From Rickettsia typhi (GTDB lineage Bacteria; Pseudomonadota; Alphaproteobacteria; Rickettsiales; UBA1997): DNA of 38,394 nt. Positions within the stretch are counted from its first letter, which is position 1; each line of letters begins with the position of its first letter. The translations under genes were made by a program, and so were the position numbers. This document shows positions 16,489-25,277 of this stretch, piece after piece. The stretch covers positions 1 through 38,394 of the forward strand of contig CAMBFC010000012.1 of the NCBI GenBank assembly GCA_945865905.1, read 5' to 3'. The notes beneath the pieces were generated by a model, which did no database searches, was not told the origin of the DNA, and was given only the letters and a program-made list of their open reading frames with translations.

Positions 16489-17654
16489 AACCTTGATAAA
16501 ATTGATTCAGCGTGAAAATTTAAACCTTCAGCTTTTGCCATTGTTGCAACATGTGCCGCTACTGATTCTAAGCCTTGTTTTGAAGTGGTTTGAAATGTAA
16601 TAAATTTTCCAAAAGATAAAACTGAAAGCCCAGAAAAAGATTTTGCAAAGCCACTTGTAGGCAAAACATGATTGGTTCCGCTAAGGTAATCGCCAAGGCT
16701 TTCGGTGGTATATTTTCCTACAAAAACCGAGCCTGCATTCTTCACTAAATCAAGATAATTTTCAGCATCTTTAATATTTAGAATTAAGTGTTCAGGCGCG
16801 ATTTTATTGGATTCGTCTAATGCTTCGACAATGTTATTAAATTTTTTACAAACCAAATTATTGATTGATTTTTGCAAAATTTCTTGGCGAGGAAATTTTT
16901 TAATTTCTGCCATAATTTTTTCTTGCACATTTTTTATAAGTGTCTCAGAGCTTGAAAATAGCCATGCGCGAGACTCTTTGCCGTGTTCAAGTTGTGCCAA
17001 AAGATCATAAATTGCATCGTAAGTTTTGGTATTTTCGTCGCCAATTATCAAAACTTCACTAGGCCCTGCAGGCATATCAATGGCCACTTCGCAAGATACT
17101 AATTTTTTCGCTTCGTTAACAAATTCGTTCCCGGGGCCAAAAATTTTATCAACTTTAGAAATTTCTCCAACGCCATATGCCATTGCAAATATTGCTTGCG
17201 CGCCACCAATCGTATAAATTTTATTGATCTTCAATAGGCGACAAGCATAAAGAATTTCTTGAGAAGGATTGGGTGGAGTGCAAATAATAATTTTGCTGCA
17301 TCCGGCAATTTGTGCGGGAATCACATTCATCAAAAGGCTTGAAAATAGGCCATTTGGAACATATAGCCCAACATTTTGAATCGGTGTAAATTTTTTCCAG
17401 CAAAAAATTTCTGACGAAGTTTCAATTTTATTATTTTTGTATAATTTTTTATATTCGGCCTTGTGAAATTTTTCGATATTTTTTTTGGCTATTTTAATTG
17501 CCGCGGCAAGATTTTTATCAATCTTAATATTTTGTGGAACCTTATAAATAAAAGATTCAAGCGCTATTTTATCAACCTCTTTAGTTATGGCAAATAACGC
17601 CGCTTCGCCTTGAGATAAAATGTCTTCACGAATTTTTAATACAATATTTTTCAT
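16485..17654 (-). CDS. hisD: Histidinol dehydrogenase, N-terminally short
   Basis: HisD oxidises histidinol to histidine in two NAD-dependent steps. The 389-residue protein keeps the active parts: GLYVPNG, VDKIFGPGNEFVNEAKKLVS, IDMPAGPSEVLII, QLEHG (zinc ligands), APEHLIL (catalytic Glu-His), GDYLSGTNHVLP and the terminal histidine in GLNFHAESILSRL. It is about 40 residues shorter than E. coli HisD (434), mostly at the N-terminus, where it begins MKNIVLKIREDILSQGEAAL. It starts 3 bp after hisG and overlaps hisB by 4 bp. Confidence 0.95.
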   Translation of the reverse strand: MKNIVLKIREDILSQGEAALFAITKEVDKIALESFIYKVPQNIKIDKNLAAAIKIAKKNIEKFHKAEYKKLYKNNKIETSSEIFCWKKFTPIQNVGLYVPNGLFSSLLMNVIPAQIAGCSKIIICTPPNPSQEILYACRLLKINKIYTIGGAQAIFAMAYGVGEISKVDKIFGPGNEFVNEAKKLVSCEVAIDMPAGPSEVLIIGDENTKTYDAIYDLLAQLEHGKESRAWLFSSSETLIKNVQEKIMAEIKKFPRQEILQKSINNLVCKKFNNIVEALDESNKIAPEHLILNIKDAENYLDLVKNAGSVFVGKYTTESLGDYLSGTNHVLPTSGFAKSFSGLSVLSFGKFITFQTTSKQGLESVAAHVATMAKAEGLNFHAESILSRL

Positions 17655-17657
17655 GGC

Positions 17658-18500
17658 CTAAATAAATCGTAAATTAACATCGCTCACAATAATATCTTCT
17701 GCTCCAAGTTTTTGCAGATTTTTAGCAGTTTGCCAAATCTCTTTCTTGCTACAGAGAGTATGCATCGCACAATAATTTTTATTCGCTAATTCTAAAATTG
17801 TTGGCGATTTTTGTGAGGGCAAAATTGCTATAATTTCATTGATGCGCGATTTTTCTAGATTGAACATGATATATTTTGAATCGGAGCCGCTAATTACTGA
17901 GTTAATCCGAAACAGTAATTCATCTAAAATTTCAGATTGAAAATTTTTCTTCGCAATAAAAACTGCCTCTAAATCCATCTCTTTGAAATATTCCCTCAAA
18001 CCATGTTGAATAAGGGTTGAGCCCGTTTGAATAATATCAAAAATTACATCGGCAATTTCAAGCTCGATCGCCGATTCTACTGAACCATTCATCTCGATAA
18101 TTTTGGCATTCACATTATTTTTGCACAAGACTTCACTCAAAATATTAGTGTAAGAAGTAGCGATTTTTTTGTTATTTAGATCAACAATTGTAGCAATATC
18201 ATTGCTGCGCCCTGCAAAAGAAAGGCGACATTTTGCAAAATTTAAATCTTTTTTAATTTCAGTAATTTCTTCTAAATTATGCTCAAGAAAACTATCTTTT
18301 CCTAATATCGCCACATCAAATTTATTTTGCAGTAATGTAGGGATATCAAGGCCGCGCACGAAATAAAGTTCGATTGGCAGCTCTAAAAATTTATAATATA
18401 AGCGCGATTGCGTTTCATCGATTTTAATGCCGCATTTTGCTAATAAATCTAAAAATCCGCGAGAGATTTTATCGCTTTTTTGAATGGCTATTTTTAACAT
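17658..18500 (-). CDS. hisG: ATP phosphoribosyltransferase, long form
   Basis: HisG catalyses the first committed step of histidine synthesis, joining ATP and PRPP. The 280-residue protein is the long form: LKIAIQKSDKISRGFLDLLA at the start, PRPP-binding region ADVIFDIIQTGSTLIQHGL near residue 155, and a C-terminal ACT-like feedback domain (about 210-280, ending GAEDIIVSDVNLRF). Many Alphaproteobacteria have the short HisG that needs HisZ, so the form agrees with a foreign origin of the cluster. Its ATG overlaps the end of yerC by 7 bp. Confidence 0.94.
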   Translation of the reverse strand: MLKIAIQKSDKISRGFLDLLAKCGIKIDETQSRLYYKFLELPIELYFVRGLDIPTLLQNKFDVAILGKDSFLEHNLEEITEIKKDLNFAKCRLSFAGRSNDIATIVDLNNKKIATSYTNILSEVLCKNNVNAKIIEMNGSVESAIELEIADVIFDIIQTGSTLIQHGLREYFKEMDLEAVFIAKKNFQSEILDELLFRINSVISGSDSKYIMFNLEKSRINEIIAILPSQKSPTILELANKNYCAMHTLCSKKEIWQTAKNLQKLGAEDIIVSDVNLRFI

Positions 18501-18763
18501 TGGAACTTCTTTAAATTTTTAATTATATAGCGATAACCGCCATAATTTTCTTGCTTGAGAAAGCGTGCGACTCTAGTAACAGTGGTGGTGCTGGCGCCAG
18601 TTTTTTTTGAGATTTCGCTGTAAGATAGATCGTTATTGAGCAATAAAGCGATATCTAATCTTTCTTGTAGAGCCTTTAGTTCTTGTGGTGTGGCGATGTC
18701 TTTCAAAAAGTTTAACATCGTTTTTTTGGTAGAAATTTTTGATAAAATTGTTTCTATTTTCAT
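18494..18763 (-). CDS. yerC: TrpR/YerC-family transcriptional regulator, probable his repressor
   Basis: This 89-residue all-helical protein has the Trp-repressor-like fold: LKDIATPQELKALQERLDIA, then a helix-turn-helix DLSYSEISKKTGASTTTVTR followed by VARFLKQENYGGYRYIIKN, all characteristic of the YerC/YecD family. It heads the his genes and overlaps hisG by 7 bp. Members of this family have been proposed as histidine regulators (HisR) in Gram-positive bacteria, so autoregulation of this operon with histidine as effector is the likely role. The effector is an inference. Confidence 0.85.
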   Translation of the reverse strand: MKIETILSKISTKKTMLNFLKDIATPQELKALQERLDIALLLNNDLSYSEISKKTGASTTTVTRVARFLKQENYGGYRYIIKNLKKFQC

Positions 18764-18777
18764 AAAAATGATGAATT

Positions 18778-18826
18778 GTTTTAGTATGACATCGTGTTAG
18801 TATAGTAATATGATATTAATTGTCAA
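18778..18826 (-). promoter_or_regulatory. Promoter and operator-like repeats of the yerC-his operon
   Basis: On the minus strand TTGACA (18821-18826) and TATACT (18799-18804) are separated by 16 bp, a near-consensus sigma-70 promoter about 35 bp before the yerC ATG. Two direct repeats, ATACTAACAC (18794-18803) and ATACTAAAAC (18778-18787), lie 16 bp apart over and just after the -10 box, where a repressor would block initiation. YerC is the obvious candidate to bind them. Binding is an inference. Confidence 0.65.
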
Positions 18827-18942
18827 GATTAAATAGATTGCTTAATTTGCTGTGTTGAGATAGTGGGGGATTGAAAGCCAATGGCGTAAAGGAGGGGGCT
18901 ATAAATGAGTATAAAAAGAAGAGAGGTCGGTCTTTTATCTAT

Positions 18943-20772
18943 CTAACCAGTGCAAATTTCTAAGAACATTTTACCATATTTCTTCAGCTTTTCATCGCCA
19001 ACGCCGCTAATTCCTCTCATATCTTCTAGTTTTTTAGGGCGAGCATTAATCATCGCGATCAAGGTTTTATCGTGAAAAATTAGGTAAGGCGGAATATTTT
19101 GCGTTTTGGCAATTTTTAGCCTCTTAGCTTTTAATCGTGCGAATAACTCATTATCTTCATCGCTTGAGAGAGTAAGGATAGAAGACTTTTTGTTTTTATC
19201 CCCCTCAACTTTTTCTGTCTTAACTTTTGTTTTTTTCTCCTTAACTTTCACTGTCATCTTGCGCAAATTTATTTTTTCTTTATTTCGCAAAAACTTGTGT
19301 CCTTCACTGGTAATGCTTAATCCGCCATGTCCTTCAATATCTGTTTTTAAGAAATTTATCGCCACCAATTGGCGGAAAATTGTTTGCCATTCTTGTTTGG
19401 TGAATTCTTTTCCGATGCCGTAAACGCTGAGCTGATTGTGATTAAAATTTCTGATGCGCTGATCATCCGAGCCCAGTAAAACATTGACGAGATAGCCAAC
19501 GCCAAAGCGCTGTTCGGTTCGATAAACGGTGGAGAGCGCTTTTTGGGCGGCGATTGTGCCATCAAAACTTTCGGGTGGCGTGAGGCAAATATCGCAATTG
19601 CCACACGGCTCATGTGTATCGCCAAAATAATTTAGAAGAATTTGGCGGCGGCAAGTTGAGGCTTCGCATAGGCCGAGTAGGGCGGCGAGCTTTTGGATTT
19701 CGATGCGTTTTTGGTTATCAGAGGCATTTCCTTCTTCAATAAAACTGCGCTGCATGACAATATCGCCAAGACTATAAGCCATCCACGCATTGGCGGGAAG
19801 CCCGTCACGACCGGCGCGGCCAGTTTCTTGATAATAGGCCTCAATATTGCGCGGCACATTGAGATGGGCAACAAAACGCACATCGGGCTTGTCAATTCCC
19901 ATGCCGAAAGCGATGGTGGCAACCATAATTACGGTGTCGTTGAGCAGAAATTTTTCGAGATTTTTTTGGCGCGTTTTGTTATCCATTCCTGCATGATAAG
20001 GAAAAACATTGAAGCCTTCTTCCTTCAGCCATTTCGCGGTGTCTTCGACCTTTTTGCGCGAGATGCAATAAACAATTCCGCTATCATCTTGGTGATTTTT
20101 TTTGATGAATTCGAGCAGTTGTTTTTTGGGATTATTGCTCTCGCAAATCGTATAATTAATGTTAGGGCGATCAAAGCCAGCAACAAAAACACGGCTATTT
20201 TCAAGATTGAGTTTTTCGATAATATCTTTGCGCGTAGGAACATCAGCGGTGGCAGTAAGCGCAAGGCGCGGCACCGTTGGAAAATTTTGCGCAAGAATTT
20301 TTAATTCGGTGTAAACTGGGCGAAAATCGTGGCCCCATTGTGAAACGCAATGGGCTTCATCGATGGCAAAAAGTGCAATTTTTATTTCGCTTAAAAAGCA
20401 GAGGAAATCAACAGAGAGTAGTCTTTCTGGCGCAACATAAATTAAATCTAGTTCATTATTTTTGAGGAGATTTTTTGTTTCATAAATATCTTGCGCCGAG
20501 ATGCTAGAATTGATTGCCGCTGCCCTTACGCCCGCCTCATTCAAAGCTGCAACTTGATCTTGCATCAACGCAATTAATGGCGAAACAATTACCGCAACAC
20601 CATCTAAACATAAAGCGGGAATTTGATAGCAAAGAGATTTTCCGCCGCCAGTTGGCATCAATACCAGAGCGCTTTCGCCGCTGATAATGTGATTTATAAT
20701 CGCTTCTTGTTCGCCACGAAAATTATCATAGCCGAAGACTTTTTTAAGGATTGCTTTTGGTGATTTTGACAT
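18943..20772 (-). CDS. recQ: ATP-dependent DNA helicase RecQ
   Basis: This 609-residue SF2 helicase has FGYDNFRGEQEAII (motif 0), LMPTGGGKSLCYQIPAL (Walker A), IDEAHCVSQWGHDFRP (DEAH box) and GRAGRDGLPANAWM (motif VI). The RecQ zinc-binding cysteines lie in CRRQILLNYFGDTHEPCGNC. A winged-helix region follows, then a lysine-rich linker near 490-525, and an HRDC domain at the end (LKAKRLKIAKTQNIPPYLIF). It unwinds DNA in RecF-pathway recombination. All domains are present. It stands alone, with 170 bp to yerC. Confidence 0.97.
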   Translation of the reverse strand: MSKSPKAILKKVFGYDNFRGEQEAIINHIISGESALVLMPTGGGKSLCYQIPALCLDGVAVIVSPLIALMQDQVAALNEAGVRAAAINSSISAQDIYETKNLLKNNELDLIYVAPERLLSVDFLCFLSEIKIALFAIDEAHCVSQWGHDFRPVYTELKILAQNFPTVPRLALTATADVPTRKDIIEKLNLENSRVFVAGFDRPNINYTICESNNPKKQLLEFIKKNHQDDSGIVYCISRKKVEDTAKWLKEEGFNVFPYHAGMDNKTRQKNLEKFLLNDTVIMVATIAFGMGIDKPDVRFVAHLNVPRNIEAYYQETGRAGRDGLPANAWMAYSLGDIVMQRSFIEEGNASDNQKRIEIQKLAALLGLCEASTCRRQILLNYFGDTHEPCGNCDICLTPPESFDGTIAAQKALSTVYRTEQRFGVGYLVNVLLGSDDQRIRNFNHNQLSVYGIGKEFTKQEWQTIFRQLVAINFLKTDIEGHGGLSITSEGHKFLRNKEKINLRKMTVKVKEKKTKVKTEKVEGDKNKKSSILTLSSDEDNELFARLKAKRLKIAKTQNIPPYLIFHDKTLIAMINARPKKLEDMRGISGVGDEKLKKYGKMFLEICTG

Positions 20773-20793
20773 TTTTGGTGTTAATTTTTTTGG

Positions 20794-21183
20794 TTATTTT
20801 TTGTCATAAGATTTTTTATTTATGCAATATAAAACATGGGCTGCAAGTGCGTGGTTGCTGGGCAATTTGGGGTGAAGAAAATCGCGATTTTTATCATGTT
20901 TCATGCCAATTTTTTCCATAACGCGAATTGCTGTGAAAGATGGAACGCTTAATCCGATAAAACCGATGAATTTGTGATTGCTGTTTAACTCTACAGCCAT
21001 TAGGCCAAAACCATGTTCGGCATATTCATTTTTGATTTTTGTAATCAGGTCATCCGACTCTTTTTTGGCAAGAATTTTAGGAAAAAATTCAGCAACATCA
21101 CTATCTTGATTTAGAGCGGCGAATGGCTCGCTATCTGCTGGTTGCCATGGTCGCAGAGTTAATCTTTCGGTTTTAATTTGCAT
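20794..21183 (-). pseudogene. GNAT acetyltransferase with an internal deletion
   Basis: The 129-residue product starts MQIKTERLTLRPWQPADSEP and follows GNAT acetyltransferases of the RimJ/RimL type up to KFIGFIGLSVPSF. It then jumps directly to TAIRVMEKIGMKHDKNRDFL, which belongs near the end of the family. About 50 residues are missing, among them the acetyl-CoA-binding motif (Q/RxxGxG/A) and its helix. The frame is intact, so the deletion is in-frame, but activity is unlikely. The ATG at 21183 lies 11 bp inside the end of coaBC. Confidence 0.75.
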
Positions 21184-22363
21184 TTTCAGCGATTTTTTTA
21201 GCAATGATTTTTGCTAATTCATTTTTGCTAATTTTACCCAAATCTTGCGTTGAGTCTTTCTCAACTAAATATGCCTTTGTTGCTAGAGCGCCAAAGATTG
21301 AGCCATTTTCAATATCATTGGCAATAATTAAATCGCAGTTTTTTTTCTGCAATTTTTCTTGCGCATTTTCGAGAAGATTTTCACTTTCTGCGGCAAAGCC
21401 AATTACTAGAGCGGGGCGGTTTTTTGCATGGCCAACAAAATCTAAAATATCGGCATTTTCAACTAATTCTAGCGTGAGATTTTTTGTGGTATTTTTTTTA
21501 ATTTTTTGCGCCGAAACATTTTTTACTTTATAATCCGAAACTGCTGCACAGCCAATAAATACATCGCTTTGCGTGATTTTGTTTTTTACCACAGCAAACA
21601 TTTCATCAGCAGTTTTTATGCGAGTAATTTTATTTTCTGCGAGGGGAATTTTCATAAAAATATTCGCCGCGATAAATTCTACATCAGCGCCCATTTCGCT
21701 TAAAACTTTTGCCAATTCCAATGCTTGTTTGCCCGAAGAATCATTGCCAATAAATCTTACCGGATCAATATACTCACGGGTTCCGCCGCCGGTTAAAAGA
21801 ATTTTCTTTCCTGCTAATTTATTTTGATTGGCAAAAAATTCTTCAACAAAGGCTGCGATTTGCGCGGGTTCTTGCATTTTTCCAACACCATTTTCACCAC
21901 AGGCTAAAATATCTGATAGGGGTTCGATTGTTGATACTCCTGATCCTGCAAGATTTTGTAAATTTTTTTTAGTAGCGTCGTTTTCCCACATTTTTTCGTT
22001 CATTGCGGGTGCTATTATAATTTTTTTGTTGGCCGCCAAAAGCACAGTAGAAGCTAGATCATCAGCATAGCCATTAGCCATTTTTGCAATAAAATCTGCC
22101 GAAGCTGGCGCCACTAAAATTAAATCATTATCGCGTGAAAGCTTGATATGAGTCATTCCATCAACATCATCGCTTGAGAATAATTCAGTATAAATTTTAT
22201 TTTTTGCAATTGATGAAACTAATAATGGTGTGATAAATTCTTGCGCTGCCTTGGTTAAAATCACCGAAACTTCGTAAGATTTTTTTTGTAACAAACGCAC
22301 CAAATCAACAGCCTTGTAGGCCGCTACACTGCCAGTAATTATTAAAAGAATTTTTTTAGGCAT
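21173..22363 (-). CDS. coaBC: Bifunctional phosphopantothenoylcysteine decarboxylase / phosphopantothenate-cysteine ligase
   Basis: The 396-residue protein has the flavoprotein decarboxylase CoaC first (about 1-180), with ITGSVAAYKAVDLVRLL, the substrate motif APAMNEKMW and the active-site cysteine in ACGENGVGKM. The CoaB ligase follows (about 185-396), with TGGGTREYIDPVRFI and GNDSSGKQALELA, then VGFAAES. It converts 4'-phosphopantothenate to 4'-phosphopantetheine in CoA synthesis. Length and domain order are normal. The acetyltransferase remnant overlaps its end. Confidence 0.97.
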   Translation of the reverse strand: MPKKILLIITGSVAAYKAVDLVRLLQKKSYEVSVILTKAAQEFITPLLVSSIAKNKIYTELFSSDDVDGMTHIKLSRDNDLILVAPASADFIAKMANGYADDLASTVLLAANKKIIIAPAMNEKMWENDATKKNLQNLAGSGVSTIEPLSDILACGENGVGKMQEPAQIAAFVEEFFANQNKLAGKKILLTGGGTREYIDPVRFIGNDSSGKQALELAKVLSEMGADVEFIAANIFMKIPLAENKITRIKTADEMFAVVKNKITQSDVFIGCAAVSDYKVKNVSAQKIKKNTTKNLTLELVENADILDFVGHAKNRPALVIGFAAESENLLENAQEKLQKKNCDLIIANDIENGSIFGALATKAYLVEKDSTQDLGKISKNELAKIIAKKIAENAN

Positions 22364-22374
22364 TTATAAATATT

Positions 22375-22818
22375 TTAAGTATTTTTTAAAAGTTTTATGT
22401 GACCAAATTTTTTGTGAGTTTTGGCAAAATGTTTTTCATCAGCAGTGATAAAAGTACATTTTTCTTGGATTGCGAGAGAGTGATAAATGCAATCGTAGAA
22501 AGAGGGAAAGCCAGATTTTATGTTGCCATGTTTTGTCATTTCAAAAGCATCGCAAGTAATTTTATCTGTTAAATTTATTATTTTAAAAAAAGATTTTTTG
22601 CTTTTTTCCAAGGCCAAATGTGCTTTTTGATATTCGAGTTTTTTAGTGGCGCAGTTTGCATAAACCTCATGAACGAAGAGGTCGGGAACTAATATTGTAA
22701 AGTTTTTTTCTGCTATTTGAGTAAAAAAATCAATGGCTTGCTGACTATCTTGCTCATCAAAAAGAGTTTTTAAAAAAACGGATGAATCGACGACAATTTT
22801 TTTGGTGATATTGTTCAT
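22375..22818 (-). CDS. vapC: PIN-domain toxin, VapC family
   Basis: This 147-residue PIN-domain protein has all acidic residues of the nuclease site: VVDSSVFLKTLF near the N-terminus, DLFVHEVYANC near residue 50, FPSFYDCIYHSLA near residue 110 and FITADEKHFA near residue 125. VapC toxins cut tRNA or rRNA under control of a cognate antitoxin. The gene follows a predicted ribbon-helix-helix antitoxin after 25 bp in the same direction, the usual order. It appears intact. Confidence 0.9.
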   Translation of the reverse strand: MNNITKKIVVDSSVFLKTLFDEQDSQQAIDFFTQIAEKNFTILVPDLFVHEVYANCATKKLEYQKAHLALEKSKKSFFKIINLTDKITCDAFEMTKHGNIKSGFPSFYDCIYHSLAIQEKCTFITADEKHFAKTHKKFGHIKLLKNT

Positions 22819-22843
22819 GGTTTTTTTGGTGATGATTTATAAT

Positions 22844-23146
22844 TTAGTCATAATGCTTTACATCCTTATAAGACTTGCCCAAAAGCTTGTTTTCTCTTTG
22901 TTTTCTGATTTCGTGAAGAGTTTCTAAAGCGGTTGTTTTTCTTTTAGCTCTTTTTGTGGAATGTAAAAAATCAATAAATTCTTTCTTAGCTTTTTCTTTC
23001 TCAAGTTCTGTAATATTTTTTTCGATTGACTCATTAATAAAATCAGTCTTTTTGGTTTTTACTAAAAAAGGTTTCATCCTTTTAACTAGGTCTTTACTGA
23101 TGTAGAAGCTGGCTTTTTCTTTGGTTGAAATTTTTTGTGTTTTCAT
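22844..23146 (-). CDS. Predicted VapB-like antitoxin, ribbon-helix-helix
   Basis: The 100-residue protein has an N-terminal part like a ribbon-helix-helix DNA-binding domain (KASFYISKDLVKRMKPFLVK, TDFINESIEKNI). A long charged helical C-terminal region would bind the toxin. It sits 25 bp before the PIN toxin, and three repeats lie just upstream where autoregulation would be expected. I assign it from position and fold pattern; no stronger family hallmark is visible. Confidence 0.75.
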   Translation of the reverse strand: MKTQKISTKEKASFYISKDLVKRMKPFLVKTKKTDFINESIEKNITELEKEKAKKEFIDFLHSTKRAKRKTTALETLHEIRKQRENKLLGKSYKDVKHYD

Positions 23147-23161
23147 AAGGTTCTAATAAAC

Positions 23162-23207
23162 AGAATACATTTTGGCATAATTATAGAATACATTAATAGA
23201 ATACATT
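23162..23207 (-). promoter_or_regulatory. Three copies of a 10-mer upstream of the vapBC-type operon
   Basis: AATGTATTCT (read on the minus strand) occurs at 23198-23207, 23185-23194 and 23162-23171, perfectly conserved in all three. The site is 16-61 bp before the antitoxin ATG. A TATAAT is present next to the middle copy. The repeats fit binding sites for the antitoxin, which would autorepress the operon. They lie directly beside the ruvB stop codon. Confidence 0.6.
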
Positions 23208-23214
23208 ATGCAAC

Positions 23215-24228
23215 CTAAAATAGATCTCCGTCATTTTTATCCGGCTTTAAGCCCAGATGCTTGAAGGCCTCAGCAGTTAAAATTCTTCCCCTCGGCGTCT
23301 TTTCTATAAAGCCTTTTTGAATTAAAAATGGCTCAATTGCGTCTTCAACCGTATCTCGTTCTTCGCTGATTGCGGCAGCGATGGTGTCTACTCCCACGGG
23401 GCCGCCGCGATAATTTTTGGCGATGAAGGATAGATAGCGATAATCGGATGAATCAAGTCCAGCGCTATCAATTTCTAGGCGTTGCAGCGATTTATCGGCA
23501 ATTTTTTGGGTGATCAAATCAGTCATATCAGAAGCAGCAAAATCACGCACGCGCTTGAGCAGGCGAATAGCTATGCGGGGCGTGCCTCGCGAACGGCGAG
23601 CAATTTCAGAAGCGCCACCATCATCAATTTTTATTCCAAGAATTTTTGCGTCGCGCAGCACGATTTGACGCAACTCATCATCATTATAAAAATCAATCCG
23701 TGTTAAAATTCCAAAGCGATCGCGCAATGGATTGGCGATCAAACCAATGCGAGTGGTCGCTCCAACCATCGTAAATTTTGGCAGATCAATTTTGATTGCA
23801 CGCGCGGCAACACCTTCTCCAATGATTATATCTAGCTTAAAATCTTCCATCGCCGAATATAAAACTTCTTCAACATTTTTATTAAGACGGTGAATTTCAT
23901 CAATGAACAAAACATCTCCCGCTTGCAAATTTGTAAGAATCGCTGCCAAGTCGCCAGACTTAGATATCACGGGCCCCGAGGTGCCTTTAAATCCAACTCC
24001 CATCTCGTGAGCAATAATTTGCGCCAAAGTAGTTTTGCCTAATCCCGGAGGGCCGTAAAACAGGGAATGATCCAAAACATCGCCACGATTTTTTGCCGAA
24101 GAAATAAAAATTGCCAGATTTTCTTTTAATTTTGCTTGGCCAAGAAAGTCTTTTAAATAAAGGGGTCGCAGCACATTTTCATTGCGCTCTTCTTCTTGCT
24201 CTAATGGATTGAGATTGATATTTTTCAT
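23215..24228 (-). CDS. ruvB: Holliday junction branch migration helicase RuvB
   Basis: The product has 337 residues: [19 protein letters not shown] at the N-terminus, Walker [20 protein letters not shown], Walker [21 protein letters not shown], sensor [19 protein letters not shown], and the C-terminal winged helix [20 protein letters not shown]. RuvB drives branch migration with RuvA at Holliday junctions. ruvA and ruvC are not adjacent. Its start codon directly follows the stop of the upstream membrane gene, so the two are probably co-transcribed. Confidence 0.97.
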   Translation of the reverse strand: MKNINLNPLEQEEERNENVLRPLYLKDFLGQAKLKENLAIFISSAKNRGDVLDHSLFYGPPGLGKTTLAQIIAHEMGVGFKGTSGPVISKSGDLAAILTNLQAGDVLFIDEIHRLNKNVEEVLYSAMEDFKLDIIIGEGVAARAIKIDLPKFTMVGATTRIGLIANPLRDRFGILTRIDFYNDDELRQIVLRDAKILGIKIDDGGASEIARRSRGTPRIAIRLLKRVRDFAASDMTDLITQKIADKSLQRLEIDSAGLDSSDYRYLSFIAKNYRGGPVGVDTIAAAISEERDTVEDAIEPFLIQKGFIEKTPRGRILTAEAFKHLGLKPDKNDGDLF

Positions 24229-25224
24229 CTATTCTAATTTGTTTTTTCGCCATAAAACCAGCAATAAAACTTCAACCAAAATAGTTATAAAGGCAAGCAG
24301 AGTAAAGGTTGGAATGAATAGAGAATAAAGTTCTTGCCAAAAGATTTTTTTATTATATCCGGTTAAAATTATATAAGGATATTTTTGCATATCAAAACTA
24401 TAAACATATTGAGTGTTTTCAAATTCTAACGGCTCTCTCAAATATTCATCAGGTTCTAGATGCTGTAATTTTATTTTTTTAAGTAATCGCTCTATATCTT
24501 GGTGATCTTTTTTTAACATCAAATCTGCCGATCCTAAAACAAAATTAAAACCAGTGGAATCAATTACCATAAATTGATCTCCTAATTCAAGATTGGGATT
24601 GATTTTGTTGATGAGTTTATTGATATCAACCCCTACCACTAGTGCCCCAAGGTAATTTTTGCCTTGATTAACCACCCCAATCCCAACAGGAATAACATAA
24701 GTGTTGCTTGGGTAGCCAATTATTGGCATAACAAATTTTAGTCGCCAAGGATCAAGTCTAGCTTCTCTGGTGTAGGATCTCAATGACATGTCTTGCGGAT
24801 TTTGTAACTCGATTCCTGTCATGGTATTGACAGTTTGTTGATTATTTATATCAACCCAATCAAATTGACTCCAAGAAAAAAGATTGTCGCGAGAAAGTTC
24901 TGTTTGAGACATATCACGAAACATTTTGTGAATGTATTCTAAATCTTTGCCCTTATTTTTGTTGGATATTTCTTTGCCCATAAAAAGTAGCAACTGCTCA
25001 GTATAGTTGAAGCTGCTGTTAATAATTGAATAAATTTTATGGGAGTTTTTTTCGGCGCGACTTTCTTTAATTTTTATTAGTGAATTATAATGCAGCAGAA
25101 AAAGAGCGATGGTAAAGAATGCAAATACTAAAAAGACCGCAGTAAAAAGAGGAAAGAATAATTTTGATTCTGCGCGCTGGTCCATATCAGAAAATTTAGT
25201 TGACTTAAAAATATTATATTGCAT
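24229..25224 (-). CDS. Membrane-anchored Cache-like sensor protein without output domain
   Basis: This 331-residue protein starts at the ATG at 25224 (an upstream TTG at 25245 is less likely). It has one membrane helix near residues 22-40 (FFPLFTAVFLVFAFFTIALF), an extracytoplasmic region of about 250 residues resembling a double Cache ligand-binding domain (VIPVGIGVVNQGKNYLGALV, GDQFMVIDSTGFNF, VYSFDMQKYPYIIL), and a second membrane helix at the C-terminus. No kinase, HAMP or GGDEF domain follows. It could be the sensor half of a shortened histidine kinase or a partner of a separate protein. Its stop abuts the ruvB start. Confidence 0.6.
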   Translation of the reverse strand: MQYNIFKSTKFSDMDQRAESKLFFPLFTAVFLVFAFFTIALFLLHYNSLIKIKESRAEKNSHKIYSIINSSFNYTEQLLLFMGKEISNKNKGKDLEYIHKMFRDMSQTELSRDNLFSWSQFDWVDINNQQTVNTMTGIELQNPQDMSLRSYTREARLDPWRLKFVMPIIGYPSNTYVIPVGIGVVNQGKNYLGALVVGVDINKLINKINPNLELGDQFMVIDSTGFNFVLGSADLMLKKDHQDIERLLKKIKLQHLEPDEYLREPLEFENTQYVYSFDMQKYPYIILTGYNKKIFWQELYSLFIPTFTLLAFITILVEVLLLVLWRKNKLE

Positions 25225-25277
25225 CTTTGAGTATTGTTTTAACAAGTATTATTTCAACCATTTTTTCACCATAAAAT

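Noticed and set aside
18841..18942. Possible small gene between recQ and yerC (ATG near 18905)
   Set aside because: Only about 13 codons, without similarity to anything I recognise; the preceding GGAGG-like bases are probably chance.
19693..20304. 203-codon plus-strand open frame within recQ
   Set aside because: recQ on the minus strand is complete and well conserved over this stretch; the other frame has no recognisable motif.
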